Source: JAVMKJ01 sp031732875
GTDB taxonomy: Bacteria; Pseudomonadota; Gammaproteobacteria; Competibacterales; Competibacteraceae
DNA length: 14,082 nt
Direction: 5' to 3'
Assembly (NCBI GenBank): GCA_031732875.1
Contig: JAVMKL010000277.1
Location: forward strand, 1-14,082
Both the position numbers and the translations under genes were made by a program. The notes beneath the pieces were generated by a model. That model ran no database searches. It had not been told where the DNA came from and was given only the letters and a program-made list of their open reading frames with translations. This document shows, in pieces, positions 6,901 through 12,588 of this stretch (within the stretch, counting starts at the first letter, position 1; every line of letters starts with the position of its first letter).

Positions 6901-9178
6901 CGAGTGGAAACCGCGCCAGACCGTGGAACTGCCCGTGACCGTCACCGGCCTCGACCCCGGCCAGCCGGCTTACGTGACCGTGGCCGCCGTCGACGAAGGG
7001 GTCCTGCAACTGACCGACTTCGCGACCCCGGACCCGGTCAAGTATTTTCTCGGCAAGCGCCGGCTCGGCATGCAGTTGCTCGACCTGTACGGCAAACTGA
7101 TCGAGGCCGGCGGCCGGCCCGGACAGCTCAAGGTCGGCGGCGACGCCGACACCCGGCAACTGGACGGTTCCGGGGTGCGGACGGTGAAAACCCTGGCGCT
7201 GTTCTCCGGACCGGTGGCGCTGGACGTCAGCGGCCAGGCGAAGATTCCGCTGGCGTTGCCGGACTTCAACGGCCAGTTGCGGCTGATGGCAGTGGCCTGG
7301 GACCGCAACCGGGTCGGCCGGGCCGAGGCCGCGCCGCTGGTGCGCGATCCGCTGGTGGCGCGGGTCTATTTGCCGCGCTTCCTGGCGCCGGAGGACGAGA
7401 GCCGGGTCACGGTGACCGTGCAGAACCTGAACGCCCCGCCGGGCGAATACCACATCCGCTTGAGCGCCGAGGGCGCGGCGGCGGTGACCGAGCCGGCGGC
7501 GTTCGTGTTCGCGGTCGCCGATTCCGCCAGGCAGAATCAGGAGAGCCACGGCTTCACCCTGCGTGGATTGCGGCCTGGGGTGGGCCAAATCCGGCTGCAC
7601 CTGGACGGACCGAACGGTTTCCAACTGGTGCGGGAATCGGAAATCGGCGTGCGGCCGGCCCAGACCATCGCCACGTCTCGCACCGCCCGCCGGCTGAACC
7701 CCGGCGAATCGCTGCGGATCGGCAACGAGCTGCTGGGCGACTATCTGCCCGGCACCGGTCAGGTCCGGCTCGGCTTCGGCAGCCGGCCCAATCTCAACGT
7801 CCCCGAACTGCTGGCGCAACTGGATCGCTATCCCTATGGCTGTCTGGAGCAGACCGTCAGCCGCGCCCTGCCGTTGATCTACTTCAATCAGGTCGCCGAG
7901 ATCTGGGCCGGCCAGAACGCCACCGAAGCCGGGCTGCGAGCGCGGGTGCAGGACGCCATCCAACGCCTCCTGACCCTGCAGGACGCCGGCGGCGGCTTTG
8001 GGCTGTGGAGCCCCGACAGCGAGGTCGAGAACTGGCTGTCGGCCTACGCCATGGACTTTCTGGTCCGCGCCCGACAGGAGCGGTACCTGGTACCGGAGTC
8101 GGCCTACCAGCACGGCTTGAAATACTTGCAGGAGCAGTTGAGCACCGACGCTTTCGGCGAGGCGGAACTGAGTTGGCGGGCTTACGCGCTCTACGTGCTG
8201 GCACGGGAGCAGAAGGCGGCCATCGGCGATCTGCGCTATCTCCACGATAATTATCTGCAAAAGCTGCCGACCGCCCTGGCGCAGGCCCAACTCGGGGCAG
8301 CGCTGGCCCGTTACGGCGAACTGGGCCGGGCCGGGGAAGCGTTCGCTGCCGCCTCGAACCGGACGAATCGGGCGACAGTGCGCGACTACGGCACCCTGTT
8401 GCGCGACCGGGCGGCATTGCTGGCGCTGCTGGCCGAAGCGGGATTGTTGCCGGAGCGGGTGCCGCAGTTGGCCGAGCAAGTCGCCGCCGAGTTCAACCAG
8501 CGCCGCTACGCCAGTACCCAGGAACAGGCCTGGCTGTTGCTGGCGGCCCAGGCGCTGCTGAAACAGGCCGGTCGGATGCGGCTGGCGGTGGACGGACAGG
8601 CGATCGCCGCCGATCCGTTCTATCTGTCGCCCACGGCCGAACAACTGGCCAAGGGGTCGACCGCGACCAATCAGGGCGCCGAACCGGTCTGGACTGTTTC
8701 GAACCTGAGCGGCGTGCCGGTCGCGCCGCAGCCGCCGGCGCAAAACGGCTTTACCATCAGCCGCCGCTACTACACCCGGGCCGGCAAGGACGTGGACCCG
8801 GCCCAGATCCGCCAGAACGACCTGCTGGTGGTGGTGGTTGCCGGCGAGGCGCAAGGGAGCGAGCAACAACAGGCGCTGGTGGTGGATCTGCTGCCGGCGG
8901 GCCTGGAAATTGAAAATGCCCGGCTGGCCCACAACGCCTCGACCACCGAGATCGCCTGGCTGCCGGAACTGACCGAGACGCTCCACACCGAATTCCGCGA
9001 CGATCGCTTCGCGGCGGCGCTGGACATCGAACCGGGTGCTTCGCGGAAATTCACCCTGGCTTATCTGGTCCGGGCGGTGACGCCGGGCGTCTACCGGCAG
9101 CCGGCGGTGTTCGTGGAGGACATGTACAAGCCCTGGCAGTTCGGCCGCGGCGCGATGGGGACGGTGAAGGTGGAGTGA
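3968..9178 (+). CDS. Periplasmic bacterial alpha-2-macroglobulin (thioester protease trap)
   Basis: Bacterial alpha-2-macroglobulins trap attacking proteases in the periplasm: cleavage of a bait region exposes a Cys-Gln thioester that binds the protease covalently. The start ATG 3968 follows AAGGAG with good spacing. Residues 1-22 are a signal peptide with likely cleavage after GARA; there is no lipobox cysteine, so it is probably soluble. Residues about 45-180 look like TPR helices (FRLGELYDRDKEPKKAIAAF). MG-type domains follow: VYTERGVYRPGETVEL near residue 515 is the MG2 signature, and residues 1085-1165 (DPLVARVYLPRFLAPEDESR) the core A2M domain. The thioester motif YPYGCLEQT is intact (Cys1292, Gln1295) and begins the helical thioester domain with GGFGLWSPDSEVENWLSAYA. 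The C-terminus has DLLPAGLEIEN, RDDRFAAAL and VEDMYKPWQFG. At 1736 aa it is slightly longer than E. coli YfhM (1653). Its usual neighbour pbpC is not seen here. Confidence 0.96.
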   Translation: MRRLLYLLLPLLALLLSFGARAFDDVQLAVPAAQYLQSIREGRDAAGQPAAALLQQAEQQARQKNWTAAIAAYETAIAAGADQTAAWLALSQIWQARADQQAKDDDSEARQRSRDRSRQAAWNASQAARAPFERARALFRLGELYDRDKEPKKAIAAFREALELEDNPRAAKRYQELADANAFQIKGVQVESDSATPNICLKFSDELAKGRQIHYEDYLVIQPAIQPVVSAREQMLCVEGVRHGQSYTVKARAGIPSATGEKTRAAQDFTAKVEDRKPTLGFRGATYVLPKASGQQLPLTSVNLDAARLRVLRVNDRNLLREIENRRITNLLDGYDLKTIANRSGEQIWEGTLTLAGGERNQDVTTAVPIGEILRDPQPGIYIVTAEPTTEDPDSYDNRATQWLVVSDLGLFTMRGNDGLHVFVRSLATAQPRSGVELRLYARNNGELGKVTTDGKGYARFDPGLLRGGGGREPAALMAFGGGDYNFLDLTKPAFDLSDRGVEGRAAPGAVDAFLYTERGVYRPGETVELMALARDSRGYAQPDAPLTLKVFRPDEVEAAQLRPANPALGGHHVQLPLPSNARTGAWTVKAYTDPKGEPVGQIGFQVEDFVPQRLKVDLSSAAPVLKPGEPAAVDINGRFLYGAPAANLKAEAEVVLREDPDPYPTFPGYRFGLAQDSWTAQRFPVALAGTDAQGKAQAQVTLNEVPDTTRPLQARVRVSLFEPGGRPVTRSLNLPYRTQPFVIGIKPRFGDDGVRTGQDATFDVIALDPLGRPQAKNGLRADLVREEYQYYWYHDDGRWNYKLVIRDSAPVTGQTLDLGAGQPAVVTHKPSDWGHYRLDVLDPATGVASSVRFTAGWFESPSEGDTPDQMKVTLDQPRYPAGATARIFLRAPFAGEVLLNVVGDRLWLSRTVGVPADGATVDLPIPAEWGPGVYVTATAFRPADNAAQRGPGRAIGVAWVGLDSAPRTLDVALNAPAEWKPRQTVELPVTVTGLDPGQPAYVTVAAVDEGVLQLTDFATPDPVKYFLGKRRLGMQLLDLYGKLIEAGGRPGQLKVGGDADTRQLDGSGVRTVKTLALFSGPVALDVSGQAKIPLALPDFNGQLRLMAVAWDRNRVGRAEAAPLVRDPLVARVYLPRFLAPEDESRVTVTVQNLNAPPGEYHIRLSAEGAAAVTEPAAFVFAVADSARQNQESHGFTLRGLRPGVGQIRLHLDGPNGFQLVRESEIGVRPAQTIATSRTARRLNPGESLRIGNELLGDYLPGTGQVRLGFGSRPNLNVPELLAQLDRYPYGCLEQTVSRALPLIYFNQVAEIWAGQNATEAGLRARVQDAIQRLLTLQDAGGGFGLWSPDSEVENWLSAYAMDFLVRARQERYLVPESAYQHGLKYLQEQLSTDAFGEAELSWRAYALYVLAREQKAAIGDLRYLHDNYLQKLPTALAQAQLGAALARYGELGRAGEAFAAASNRTNRATVRDYGTLLRDRAALLALLAEAGLLPERVPQLAEQVAAEFNQRRYASTQEQAWLLLAAQALLKQAGRMRLAVDGQAIAADPFYLSPTAEQLAKGSTATNQGAEPVWTVSNLSGVPVAPQPPAQNGFTISRRYYTRAGKDVDPAQIRQNDLLVVVVAGEAQGSEQQQALVVDLLPAGLEIENARLAHNASTTEIAWLPELTETLHTEFRDDRFAAALDIEPGASRKFTLAYLVRAVTPGVYRQPAVFVEDMYKPWQFGRGAMGTVKVE

Positions 9179-9200
9179 TCGAGCGCGGCAGTCTCTATTT

Positions 9201-9238
9201 CGGCATGGCCGACGATGAAACCGTCGTCGGCCATGCCG
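9201..9238 (+). terminator. Perfect 15-bp hairpin after the macroglobulin gene
   Basis: CGGCATGGCCGACGA (9201-9215) pairs perfectly with 9224-9238 around an 8-base loop, 22 bases after the stop codon. No T run follows on either strand, so it is not a classic intrinsic terminator. It may be a transcript 3'-end stabiliser, or it may protect this gene from converging transcription of the cassette array. The position supports an end-of-transcript role. Confidence 0.45.
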
Positions 9239-9264
9239 GATAGTGACATGGTTTTCCAGTCCAT

Positions 9265-9286
9265 ATAAAACCTACCGGGAACTGGT
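9265..9286. repeat. Remnant matching the right end of the MITE at 10154-10315
   Basis: These 22 bases match 10290-10311, near the right end of the 162-bp element, at 18 of 22 positions without gaps (shared ATAAAACCTA, GGAA and TGGT). No matching left end is visible nearby. It looks like a decayed or truncated copy lying between the macroglobulin hairpin and the first attC-like site. Confidence 0.4.
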
Positions 9287-9305
9287 CAGTCCAGCGCTTC
9301 GCGTC

Positions 9306-9388
9306 CGCGACAACGTTCGCGTTAACCAGCTCGCCAAAACAGAGCGAAGCCGCGCTTTGGCGAGCCCGCGTTGCACGCGTTGTTAGCG
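9306..9388 (-). other. attC-like recombination site after the PaiB-family cassette
   Basis: On the minus strand the PaiB stop codon lies inside CGCTAACAACG (R'' side), as is common in integron cassettes. A strong hairpin follows: GCTCGCCAAA (9329-9338) pairs perfectly with TTTGGCGAGC (9356-9365). The distal side offers two possible R' boxes: GTTAACG (plus 9320-9326, total 69 nt) or the outer CGTTGTCGCG (plus 9306-9315). R'' and the nearer R' pair with one G-T wobble, but each matches RYYYAAC/GTTRRRY at only 5 of 7 positions. The identification therefore rests on overall layout and position. Confidence 0.6.
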
Positions 9389-10027
9389 ATCATTTTTCGC
9401 TCCAGCTTCCACCAAGGAAGCCATTGCCAAAGCATCGGGTAGGCCGTTTGCCTTAAGGCCAGCAACGACACTGGCTTGGTTGTGTGGCGGTTGATTTTGG
9501 CTCACCTTCCATTTACCCGACAACTTTGTAATGACCATTTCAATGCCAACAATGCCCGCCATTATTCTCTCGATGTGCTCGTGCGGCGCGTCTGAAACCG
9601 CCCATGGCTCGGATAGCGAAGCTTCATTGTGCGTAGTGAGGTCTTCGAGTTGCGCACGCAACCAAGCACGGTTATCTACGACGCGCAGAAAACCATAAGC
9701 ATGCACGACCACATAGTTCCAGGTAGGGACGACCTTTCCGGTTTCCTTTTTCGTGGCGTACCAAGAAGGGGTGATGTAGGCATTGGGGCCATGAAAGATG
9801 GCCAATGACTCGATGTTGTTTGCGAGATCACTCAACATTGGATTTGCACGGGCAACATGCCCACGCAGCGCGCCAAGAGGCGCAGGTGATTCTGACAAAT
9901 GCAGTGGAATGTGATTGGCATTCAGCCCGCTCGAAGACAGTGTGACCACAGTTGCCAATGGCCGAGCACGAATAAGCTCGTGCATGACATCGACTCTCGG
10001 CTCTTCAAATTGCTTGGAGATGTACAT
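9383..10027 (-). CDS. PaiB-family FMN-binding protein
   Basis: The 214-aa protein matches the PaiB family (FMN-binding split-barrel, Pfam FMN_bind_2, often annotated as negative transcriptional regulator) over its full length. It begins MYISKQFEEPRVDVMHELIR and has the family signature GPNAYITPSWYATKK followed by VVPTWNYVVVHAYG. It also has NANHIPLHL near the N-terminus and LSGKWKVSQNQP toward the end. The family is a flavin-binding cytoplasmic fold; the regulatory role comes from Bacillus subtilis PaiB and is not shown here. The start ATG 10027 follows AAGGTAGAG. The stop lies in an attC-like site and GATCGCTAAC lies just upstream of the gene, so it sits as a complete integron-type cassette. 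Codon use is less GC-biased than in the macroglobulin gene, in keeping with acquisition. Confidence 0.93.
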   Translation of the reverse strand: MYISKQFEEPRVDVMHELIRARPLATVVTLSSSGLNANHIPLHLSESPAPLGALRGHVARANPMLSDLANNIESLAIFHGPNAYITPSWYATKKETGKVVPTWNYVVVHAYGFLRVVDNRAWLRAQLEDLTTHNEASLSEPWAVSDAPHEHIERIMAGIVGIEMVITKLSGKWKVSQNQPPHNQASVVAGLKANGLPDALAMASLVEAGAKNDR

Positions 10028-10043
10028 GTTCTCTACCTTTGAT

Positions 10044-10064
10044 CGCTAACGCCAGCTTAAGCGG
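10044..10064 (-). other. 3' half of an attC-like site upstream of the PaiB-family cassette
   Basis: On the minus strand GCTTAAGCTGGCGTTAGCG has the look of an attC L'-R' end: the palindrome GCTTAAGC (10055-10062), then R' box GTTAGCG (10044-10050). No matching R''/L'' half is visible upstream, so the site appears truncated. With the R'' box at 9382-9391 it forms a perfect 10-bp inverted repeat, GTTAGCGATC / GATCGCTAAC, on either side of the PaiB gene. That is expected if both boundaries belong to one cassette. Confidence 0.5.
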
Positions 10065-10471
10065 CAGACCGGCTGCCACAAAAACTCTCGGAGCCCCGTA
10101 AAAACTGCAAAAAACACGAGCTTGCCGATCACATCCATGAACAGAATAACCATTAATACCATTTCCGAATGGATATTGAGCTTTTGGTAGCTTTTGGTAG
10201 GTTGGGCTGAACGTAGTGAAGCCCAACATCCCGACCTATTGTTGGGCAACGCTACGCTTTTGCCCAACCTACGCCCTACGCCAAACGGCATAAAACCTAT
10301 ACGGAATTGGTATAACATGGGCATTGAAGCAATATCCGTCCACGGAGCATCAAGGGCAGACAATGCTACTGCAAAGCCCACAAAAATAATCTGATAGATG
10401 GGACTGAGCGCCATAGTCATGAGCAGCAAGGCGACCGTGTCGCGTCGCTTTACATCCATGATGATTTTCAT
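10046..10471 (-). pseudogene. Small membrane-protein gene interrupted in frame by a MITE
   Basis: The open frame is 141 codons, but residues 53-106 are encoded by an inserted 162-bp element. Removing the element and one copy of the CAT target duplication restores an 86-residue protein without changing frame. It would have two hydrophobic stretches, DTVALLLMTMALSPIYQIIF onward and MVILFMDVIGKLVFFAVFTGL. The inserted part reads as hydrophilic nonsense (NNRSGCWASLRSAQPTKSYQ), so the present product is probably non-functional. The start ATG 10471 has no good ribosome binding site and lies 14 bases after the ADP-ribosylglycohydrolase stop. The stop TAG lies in the R' box of a partial attC, so the original C-terminus may also be altered. 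I do not recognise the family; small membrane proteins are common integron cassette cargo. Confidence 0.5.
10154..10315. mobile_element. 162-bp MITE-like element with terminal inverted repeats and a CAT duplication
   Basis: The left end TAATACCATTTCCG (10154-10167) and the right end, reverse complement TTATACCAATTCCG (10302-10315), match at 12 of 14 positions. The trinucleotide CAT flanks both sides (10151-10153 and 10316-10318), as expected for a 3-bp target duplication. Inside is a second inverted repeat, GTAGGTTGGGC (10197-10207) / GCCCAACCTAC (10262-10272), which encloses further GCCCAACA/TGTTGGGC pairing. A tandem duplication of CTTTTGGTAG occupies 10181-10200. There is no transposase gene, so it would need one in trans. 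GTAGGTTGGGC...GCCCAACCTAC hairpins of this kind are seen as dispersed repeats in several proteobacteria. Confidence 0.75.
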
Positions 10472-10476
10472 ACGCA

Positions 10477-10492
10477 GCCATAATGTTATGGC
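10477..10492. repeat. 16-bp perfect palindrome at the ADP-ribosylglycohydrolase stop codon
   Basis: GCCATAATGTTATGGC is a perfect palindrome (7-bp arms) that includes the TAA stop of the upstream gene. On the minus strand it begins GCCATAAC, resembling an R'' core box. A full attC hairpin is missing, so it could be the collapsed remnant of one. The resemblance is weak and the call tentative. Confidence 0.35.
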
Positions 10493-11325
10493 TCTCCGTC
10501 GGGAGCCCCGCGATGGGGCTCGCGTACGAGAGCAGCCGATTGTTCGACCATCCGTTGTGTTCCAAATCTCCTGCAGAACTCGATGATCGTTTGCTTGAAA
10601 TCACGATTCAGTCGCTTCGTGATCCCATTGAGAATCTCCATGGGGATCTCCCCGTAGAACGATTCCGCTATGGCTCCGGCGATGGCCGCCTGTGTATCGG
10701 CATCTCCGCCGAGCGAGACTGCATTCCGTATTGCGTCCTCGAAGTTCTCCGAGTCGAGAAAGGCGATGATCGCTTCCGGCACCGAACCTGGACAAGTCAG
10801 GTTGATCCGGTAGGTTGGTCGGATGGCATCGATCCTTCGGGACAAGTCATAACCGTACCGGCTGGAGATGGCCGCTCTGATCTCGGTCTTGCTCGCCCCG
10901 TTGCGCGCCATGAAGATTGCCAGCGCTGTTGCCTGAGCGCCCTTTATTCCTTCGGGATGATTGTGCGTACACTCCGCGCTGCGCCTGGCATGTACAAGCA
11001 CTTCCTCCTCAGTCTTGAACGCGTGTGCCACTGGGCTGACTCGCATCGCGGAGCCATTACCCAAGCTGTTATACGGTCGGCTGGATGGTGAGATCATCCA
11101 GAGAAGAAATTTCGGCCCGTAGCCACGGAGGGGATGGCGTCTGGCGTATGTCCTGATCGTGCTTCCGTAATCCTTGCCGGTCAGGAGTGCGTCGGCCACC
11201 GCAACGGTGAGCACCGTGTCATCAGTGTAGAATGAGAGTGGGGTGAACAACCGGAAATCCTTCCGTTTCGTTCGGAGGTTCTCGTACAGCGATCCGATTA
11301 TGTCACCCGCGATAGCGCCAAGCAT
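10486..11325 (-). CDS. ADP-ribosylglycohydrolase (DraG/ARH family)
   Basis: Enzymes of this family remove ADP-ribose from proteins, nucleic acids or small molecules using two magnesium ions; the substrate cannot be predicted here. The 279-aa protein has the whole set of family motifs: GAIAGDIIGS at residues 3-12, the metal-binding TDDT at 34-37, GNGSAMRVSP at 89-98, CTHNHPEGIKGA at 119-130 and the second metal site SLGGDADTQAAIAGAIAE at 204-221. Active-site residues (Asp35, Asp36, Asp208, Asp210) are therefore present and the enzyme should be active. No signal peptide is seen, so it is cytoplasmic. The start ATG 11325 follows AGAAGAGAA. An attC-like site lies immediately upstream, and a short palindrome spans the stop. 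It is a stand-alone cassette-type gene with no visible ADP-ribosyltransferase partner. Confidence 0.95.
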   Translation of the reverse strand: MLGAIAGDIIGSLYENLRTKRKDFRLFTPLSFYTDDTVLTVAVADALLTGKDYGSTIRTYARRHPLRGYGPKFLLWMISPSSRPYNSLGNGSAMRVSPVAHAFKTEEEVLVHARRSAECTHNHPEGIKGAQATALAIFMARNGASKTEIRAAISSRYGYDLSRRIDAIRPTYRINLTCPGSVPEAIIAFLDSENFEDAIRNAVSLGGDADTQAAIAGAIAESFYGEIPMEILNGITKRLNRDFKQTIIEFCRRFGTQRMVEQSAALVREPHRGAPDGEP

Positions 11326-11341
11326 GTTGGTTCTCTTCTAG

Positions 11342-11405
11342 ATCGAACGTTTGAGCCTAGGCCACGGCCCGTAAGGACCGTCGCGCCTGCAGCGAAGGGT
11401 TAGCC
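11342..11405 (-). other. attC-like recombination site between the NTF2-like and ADP-ribosylglycohydrolase genes
   Basis: Core-like boxes GGCTAAC and GTTCGAT (minus strand) lie at the two ends of a 64-nt stretch; each matches the RYYYAAC/GTTRRRY consensus at 6 of 7 positions. The first box begins three bases after the NTF2-like gene's TAA stop. Between them a central stem ACGGTCC-TTAC-GGGCCGT extends outward through AGGC/GCCT pairing. R'' and R' themselves pair imperfectly, so the outer boundary is uncertain. Confidence 0.55.
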
Positions 11406-11407
11406 CT

Positions 11408-11770
11408 TTACGATCTGTCGTAATGGCACTGTACTCGCCTAACCAAACCGTTTTGGTCAAATTCAAATACTTCAGCGGCGATCAGGTTGTTCACGCTTCC
11501 ATATTGCAACACGACGCTGTGAATGCCCCAATACAGGCCAAGCAGCTCAAACCGTAGCTCTGGGTACGCAGCGAGCCCTCGAGCCAAGTAATCCCTTACC
11601 TTTGCCTTACCCTGCAGGGTTCCAGCGGGATTGTCCGATAGTCTGGCCAAGAACACGCTGAAGTATTCAACGTCTTCCGAATAGTGAGAGATGATCGCTT
11701 CAATATCGTGGTCGTTCCATGCCTTTATCCAGTGCGATGCGAATTCCCTTGCTTGCTTCTCTGTGATCAT
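11408..11770 (-). CDS. NTF2-like (SnoaL-type) small protein
   Basis: The 120-aa protein fits the nuclear transport factor 2-like fold, a cone-shaped alpha+beta barrel used for ligand binding or catalysis in many unrelated small proteins. It has the usual opening FASHWIKAWNDHDIEAIISHYSEDVEYFS, a middle LQGKAKVRDYLARGLAAYP and a strand-rich end EVFEFDQNGLVRRVQCHYD. No signal peptide is visible, so it should be cytoplasmic. I start at ATG 11770, preceded by AGGAGA, rather than at the in-frame ATG 11830, which lies inside the neighbouring attC-like site. The gene is bounded by attC-like sites on both sides and so looks like a complete single-gene cassette. The precise substrate cannot be told from sequence. 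Confidence 0.85.
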   Translation of the reverse strand: MITEKQAREFASHWIKAWNDHDIEAIISHYSEDVEYFSVFLARLSDNPAGTLQGKAKVRDYLARGLAAYPELRFELLGLYWGIHSVVLQYGSVNNLIAAEVFEFDQNGLVRRVQCHYDRS

Positions 11771-11784
11771 GATCTCTCCTAAAT

Positions 11785-11837
11785 GGCTAACACGAAGTTC
11801 ACCCGCGAGCGAAGCGAAATCGGGTGTCACGTTTGAG
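11785..11837 (-). other. attC-like recombination site upstream of the NTF2-like gene
   Basis: On the minus strand the site runs from CTCAAAC (plus 11831-11837) to the R' box GTTAGCC (plus 11785-11791, 6 of 7 to consensus). CACCCG (11800-11805) and CGGGTG (11821-11826) form the central stem. The R'' side is weak, 5 of 7. The neighbouring site at 11342-11405 also carries CTCAAACG next to its R' end, which suggests related sites. About 160 bases between this site and the DUF1272 stop (11838-11998) hold no gene I can support. Confidence 0.45.
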
Positions 11838-11998
11838 GCGAACAGACTTACGCGGCTTTTCGCGCAAGGTCCGCTCGGCCGCAGGGTTGGGTCTCGCGGA
11901 TTCGTAATGCAAGCCCACGCTTACGGTGGTACTGGCCGTACCGTTCAGGATGTGCGATGACAATAAGTACACTCAGGGCACGTGGGGCGTTGACAGCG

Positions 11999-12247
11999 CT
12001 ATGCGGCCTTCTTGCAACCAGAGGGATTGTAGATGCGCTTGGTTGAGGGTGGATTATTGGCAAGCTTGTTAGCCGGACGCCGAGGGCGGACGACCAACTC
12101 ACCTCCGCAGTTTGGGCACTTGCCGCCGAGAACAGTGTCGGCGCATGATGCGCAGAAGGTGCACTCGAACGAACAGATGCGAGCTTCGGTGGATTCGGGC
12201 GGCAAGTCTTTGTCACAGCACTCACAGCTTGGCCTAAGTTCAAGCAT
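11999..12247 (-). CDS. DUF1272 family cysteine-rich protein
   Basis: The 82-aa protein is a clear DUF1272 member: it begins MLELRPSCECCDKDLPPES and continues ARICSFECTFCASCADTVLG and KCPNCGGELVVRPRRP. Ten cysteines lie in CxCC, CxxxCxxC and CxxC arrangements (about residues 8-47), so it very probably binds zinc, in the manner of a small treble-clef or rubredoxin-like knuckle. The biological role of the family is unknown. The start ATG 12247 follows AGGAGAA; a longer in-frame extension to 12370 would run through the attC-like site at 12292-12341 and is rejected. It lies directly downstream of that site on the minus strand, as the first gene of its cassette. No good attC is visible right after its stop. 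Confidence 0.92.
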   Translation of the reverse strand: MLELRPSCECCDKDLPPESTEARICSFECTFCASCADTVLGGKCPNCGGELVVRPRRPANKLANNPPSTKRIYNPSGCKKAA

Positions 12248-12291
12248 TTCGTTCTCCTGGCAGATGGATAGATGGCTTTGTGGACTGAGAG

Positions 12292-12341
12292 GCCCAACGA
12301 GGCGGCGGAGCGCGGAGTCCGCTGGAGCTTGCTGGTTAGGC
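12292..12341 (-). other. attC recombination site with perfect core boxes
   Basis: This is the best attC in the window. On the minus strand R'' is GCCTAAC and R' is GTTGGGC; both match RYYYAAC and GTTRRRY at all 7 positions and pair with each other along their whole length with one G-T wobble. The inner part contains GCGGA-C-TCCGC and related pairing, giving a short, 50-nt site. The TAA stop of the 78-aa gene lies inside R'', a classic cassette arrangement. The next gene, DUF1272, starts 44 bases past R'. Confidence 0.75.
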
Positions 12342-12572
12342 CCCACCTTCGCCGTGCTCGAATCGTGCACTTCGGGCTGCTACTAGGGCTTTGTGGAATG
12401 CTTCATTATCAAATATCTCTGTCTTCTGGCCAGACCAGAACCGTTCGGCAATTGCCCAGCATGAATAGAACGGCTCATCCATCGGATCGTATGCAAGTGC
12501 GGTCAAGAATCGCTTCAATGCTTCTGGTGTTTCGGCAGAGTGGGTTACTGTAACCGAAAGGACTTTTGCCAC
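12336..12572 (-). CDS. Hypothetical cassette protein, 78 aa
   Basis: I do not recognise a family. The protein is soluble, with aromatic residues (PFYSCWAIAERFWSGQ) and predicted helices (AEALKRFL-like and EAFHKALVAARSARF). Its stop codon is part of the attC R'' box, which supports a real cassette gene. The start is uncertain: GTG 12572 gives MAKVLSVTVTH, but no clear ribosome binding site precedes it. The frame stays open upstream without an ATG to a TAA inside the next attC-like half-site (12622-12624). The gene may have lost its original start when that attC was truncated. Moderate confidence that it is a gene, low that the start is right. Confidence 0.6.
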   Translation of the reverse strand: MAKVLSVTVTHSAETPEALKRFLTALAYDPMDEPFYSCWAIAERFWSGQKTEIFDNEAFHKALVAARSARFEHGEGGA

Positions 12573-12588
12573 AGAGCGGTTTGGATAG

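Noticed and set aside
6001..8250. A 749-codon frame-shifted open frame inside the macroglobulin gene
   Set aside because: Arg/Pro/Gly-rich out-of-frame product typical of high-GC genes; no motif.
3977..8986. A 1669-codon open frame antisense to the macroglobulin gene
   Set aside because: It is the mirror of a GC-biased gene: its translation is compositionally odd (His, Gln, Arg-rich), shows no family motif, and the sense strand has an intact signal peptide and thioester protein.
11838..11998. Open minus-strand frame ending ...DLARKAA before the attC-like site at 11785-11837
   Set aside because: The frame overlaps DUF1272 out of frame and has no start codon after the DUF1272 stop; composition is not convincing.
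12033..12386. Plus-strand 117-codon open frame over DUF1272 and the attC site
   Set aside because: Antisense to a clear DUF1272 gene and running through an attC-like site; no motif.
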